DNA from: a bacterium
GTDB taxonomy: Bacteria; Chloroflexota; Chloroflexia; Thermomicrobiales; UBA6265
Reading direction: 5' to 3'
NCBI GenBank assembly: GCA_029977305.1
Contig: JAPOLF010000112.1
Span: 1-6,447 of the forward strand
DNA length: 6,447 nucleotides
The notes under the pieces were generated by a model. The model had not been told where the DNA came from and did no database searches. It was given only the letters and a program-made list of their open reading frames with translations. The translations under genes and the position numbers were made by a program. This document shows, in pieces, positions 5,350 through 6,447 of this stretch; positions within the stretch are counted from its first letter, which is position 1, and the number at the start of each line of letters is the position of its first letter.

Positions 5350-6447
5350 TTATCCCAAGACGGGGTCGACTTCCATGATCCGGCGCAACTCGATGATCTG
5401 GTCCCGAAGCAACGACGCCTTCTCGAATTCCAGATCCTTGGCGGACTTCTTCATCTGCGATTCCAAGTCCTTGACCATCCGCAGCAGTTCGTCCCGGGGA
5501 ATCGAAGCGATCGCCCCGGCGGTGGCACCACCGGCTTGGTACTCCGGGCGCTCCTCCGCCACTGCCTTGACCCGATCCGTGAGGTCTTTGATCTCCTTGA
5601 CGATGCTCCGTGGCTGAATCCCGTGCGCCTCATTGTGCGCGATCTGGATGGCACGCCGCCGATACGTCTCGTCAATGGCCGCCTGCATCGAGCGCGTCAT
5701 CTTGTCCGCGTACATGATGACCTCGCCGTCGACGTGCCGCGCAGCACGCCCGATGGTCTGGATCAGCGATCCCTCAGACCGGAGATATCCCTCCTTGTCC
5801 GCGTCGAGAATCGCCACCAAGGAGACCTCGGGCAGGTCAAGCCCCTCTCGGAGGAGGTTGATCCCCACCACCACGTCGTACACCCCGAGTCGCAGATCCC
5901 GCAGGATCTCGATCCGCTCGAGGGTGTCGATCTCGCTGTGCAGGTAGTGGGTGCGGACGCCACTTTCCTTGAGGTAATCCGCAAGATCCTCCGCCATGCG
6001 CTTGGTCAGGGTGGTCACCAAGACGCGGTGGCCCAGCGCGATGCGCCGATTGATCTCCCCGAGCAGGTCGTCAATCTGCCCCTTGGTCGGGCGCACGGAG
6101 ATCGAGGGATCGATCAACCCGGTCGGCCGGATCACTTGCTCCACGACCTTCTGCGCGTGCTCTTTCTCATATGGCCCGGGGGTCGCCGAGACAAAGACCA
6201 CTTGATTCAGCATGCGCTCGAACTCATCAAAGGTGAGCGGGCGGTTGTCTCGCGCCGAGGGCAGCCGGAATCCATGCTCGACCAACACATCTTTGCGCGA
6301 GCGATCTCCCGCATACATGCCGCGCACTTGCGGCAGGGAGATGTGGGATTCGTCCACGAAGAGCAGGAAGTCATCCATCCATCCATCCATCCATCCATCC
6401 ATCCATCCATCCATCCATCCATCCATCCATCCATCCATCCATCCATC
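5350..6447 (-). CDS. uvrB: Excinuclease ABC subunit B, C-terminal half, cut by the right edge
   Basis: The C-terminal half of UvrB, the damage-verifying helicase-like subunit that receives DNA from UvrA and recruits UvrC in nucleotide excision repair. Visible in order: Walker B / motif II DESH (6343-6354) in [40 protein letters not shown]; motif [49 protein letters not shown] (motif V region); [12 protein letters not shown] (motif VI); and the C-terminal UVR domain [29 protein letters not shown], which contacts UvrC. From DESH to the stop there are 334 residues, close to E. coli UvrB. Walker A and the damage-binding hairpin lie beyond the edge. The first 25 codons present are a GATG repeat encoding Met-Asp-Gly-Trp, replacing the conserved residues normally found before DDFLLF. 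The TAA stop overlaps a possible aroQ ATG. Confidence 0.96.
6372..6447. repeat. Tetranucleotide tandem repeat (CATC)19 running off the edge
   Basis: Nineteen perfect copies of CATC (GATG on the uvrB coding strand), 76 bases with no interruption, reaching the last base of the window. The true copy number is therefore unknown. The repeat unit contains no stop in any of the six frames. On the coding strand it reads MDGW over and over. The tract joins unique uvrB sequence at GATGACTTCC, which encodes the DDF before LLFVDESH. It is either an assembly or contig-end artefact, or a true simple-sequence repeat within uvrB. Confidence 0.97.

Noticed and set aside
6207..6446. A second MDGW-repeat frame on the minus strand
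   Set aside because: The repeat is open in every frame. Past the tract this frame is out of phase with conserved uvrB sequence.

Overview
The window is a single co-directional block. Every gene I can support lies on the minus strand, so transcription runs from the right edge to the left. In transcription order the genes are: the 3' half of uvrB, aroQ, an M24 Xaa-Pro-type peptidase, efp, accB, xseA, xseB, a HypE-like AIR-synthase-family gene, and probably the first codons of one more gene cut by the left edge. The DNA is GC-rich and the proteins look like those of a free-living, probably Gram-negative bacterium. The EF-P and the aroQ-peptidase-efp-accB order would fit Gemmatimonadota or a neighbouring phylum, but that placement is only a guess.

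The genes are packed very tightly. Their junctions are TAATG (possible, uvrB/aroQ), ATGA (aroQ/peptidase), 36 nt (peptidase/efp), TAA directly followed by ATG (efp/accB), 2 nt (accB/xseA), TGATG (xseA/xseB), 76 nt (xseB/HypE-like) and GTGA (HypE-like/next gene). I see no promoter or U-tract terminator inside the block. It reads as one operon whose promoter lies beyond the right edge. The only intergenic structure of note is an 8-bp perfect hairpin in the 76-nt gap after xseB.

Functionally this is a housekeeping block. It covers nucleotide excision repair (UvrB), the shikimate pathway (AroQ), peptide trimming (M24 peptidase), rescue of ribosomes at polyproline stretches (EF-P), fatty-acid synthesis (the biotin carrier AccB) and exonuclease VII (XseA and XseB). 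AroQ-PepP-EfP-AccB is a commonly seen neighbourhood. Here accC, which usually follows accB, is absent, and accB runs straight into xseA.

The most unusual sequence is at the right edge: 19 perfect copies of CATC (GATG on the coding strand), lying in frame inside uvrB just before its DESH motif and running off the end. It encodes a Met-Asp-Gly-Trp repeat where UvrB normally has conserved residues. It is either an assembly or contig-end artefact, which I consider more likely, or a real tetranucleotide repeat that could switch uvrB on and off. I found no CRISPR array, transposon, phage gene, tRNA or rRNA. Apart from this repeat, I saw nothing resembling a novel defence or mobile system.
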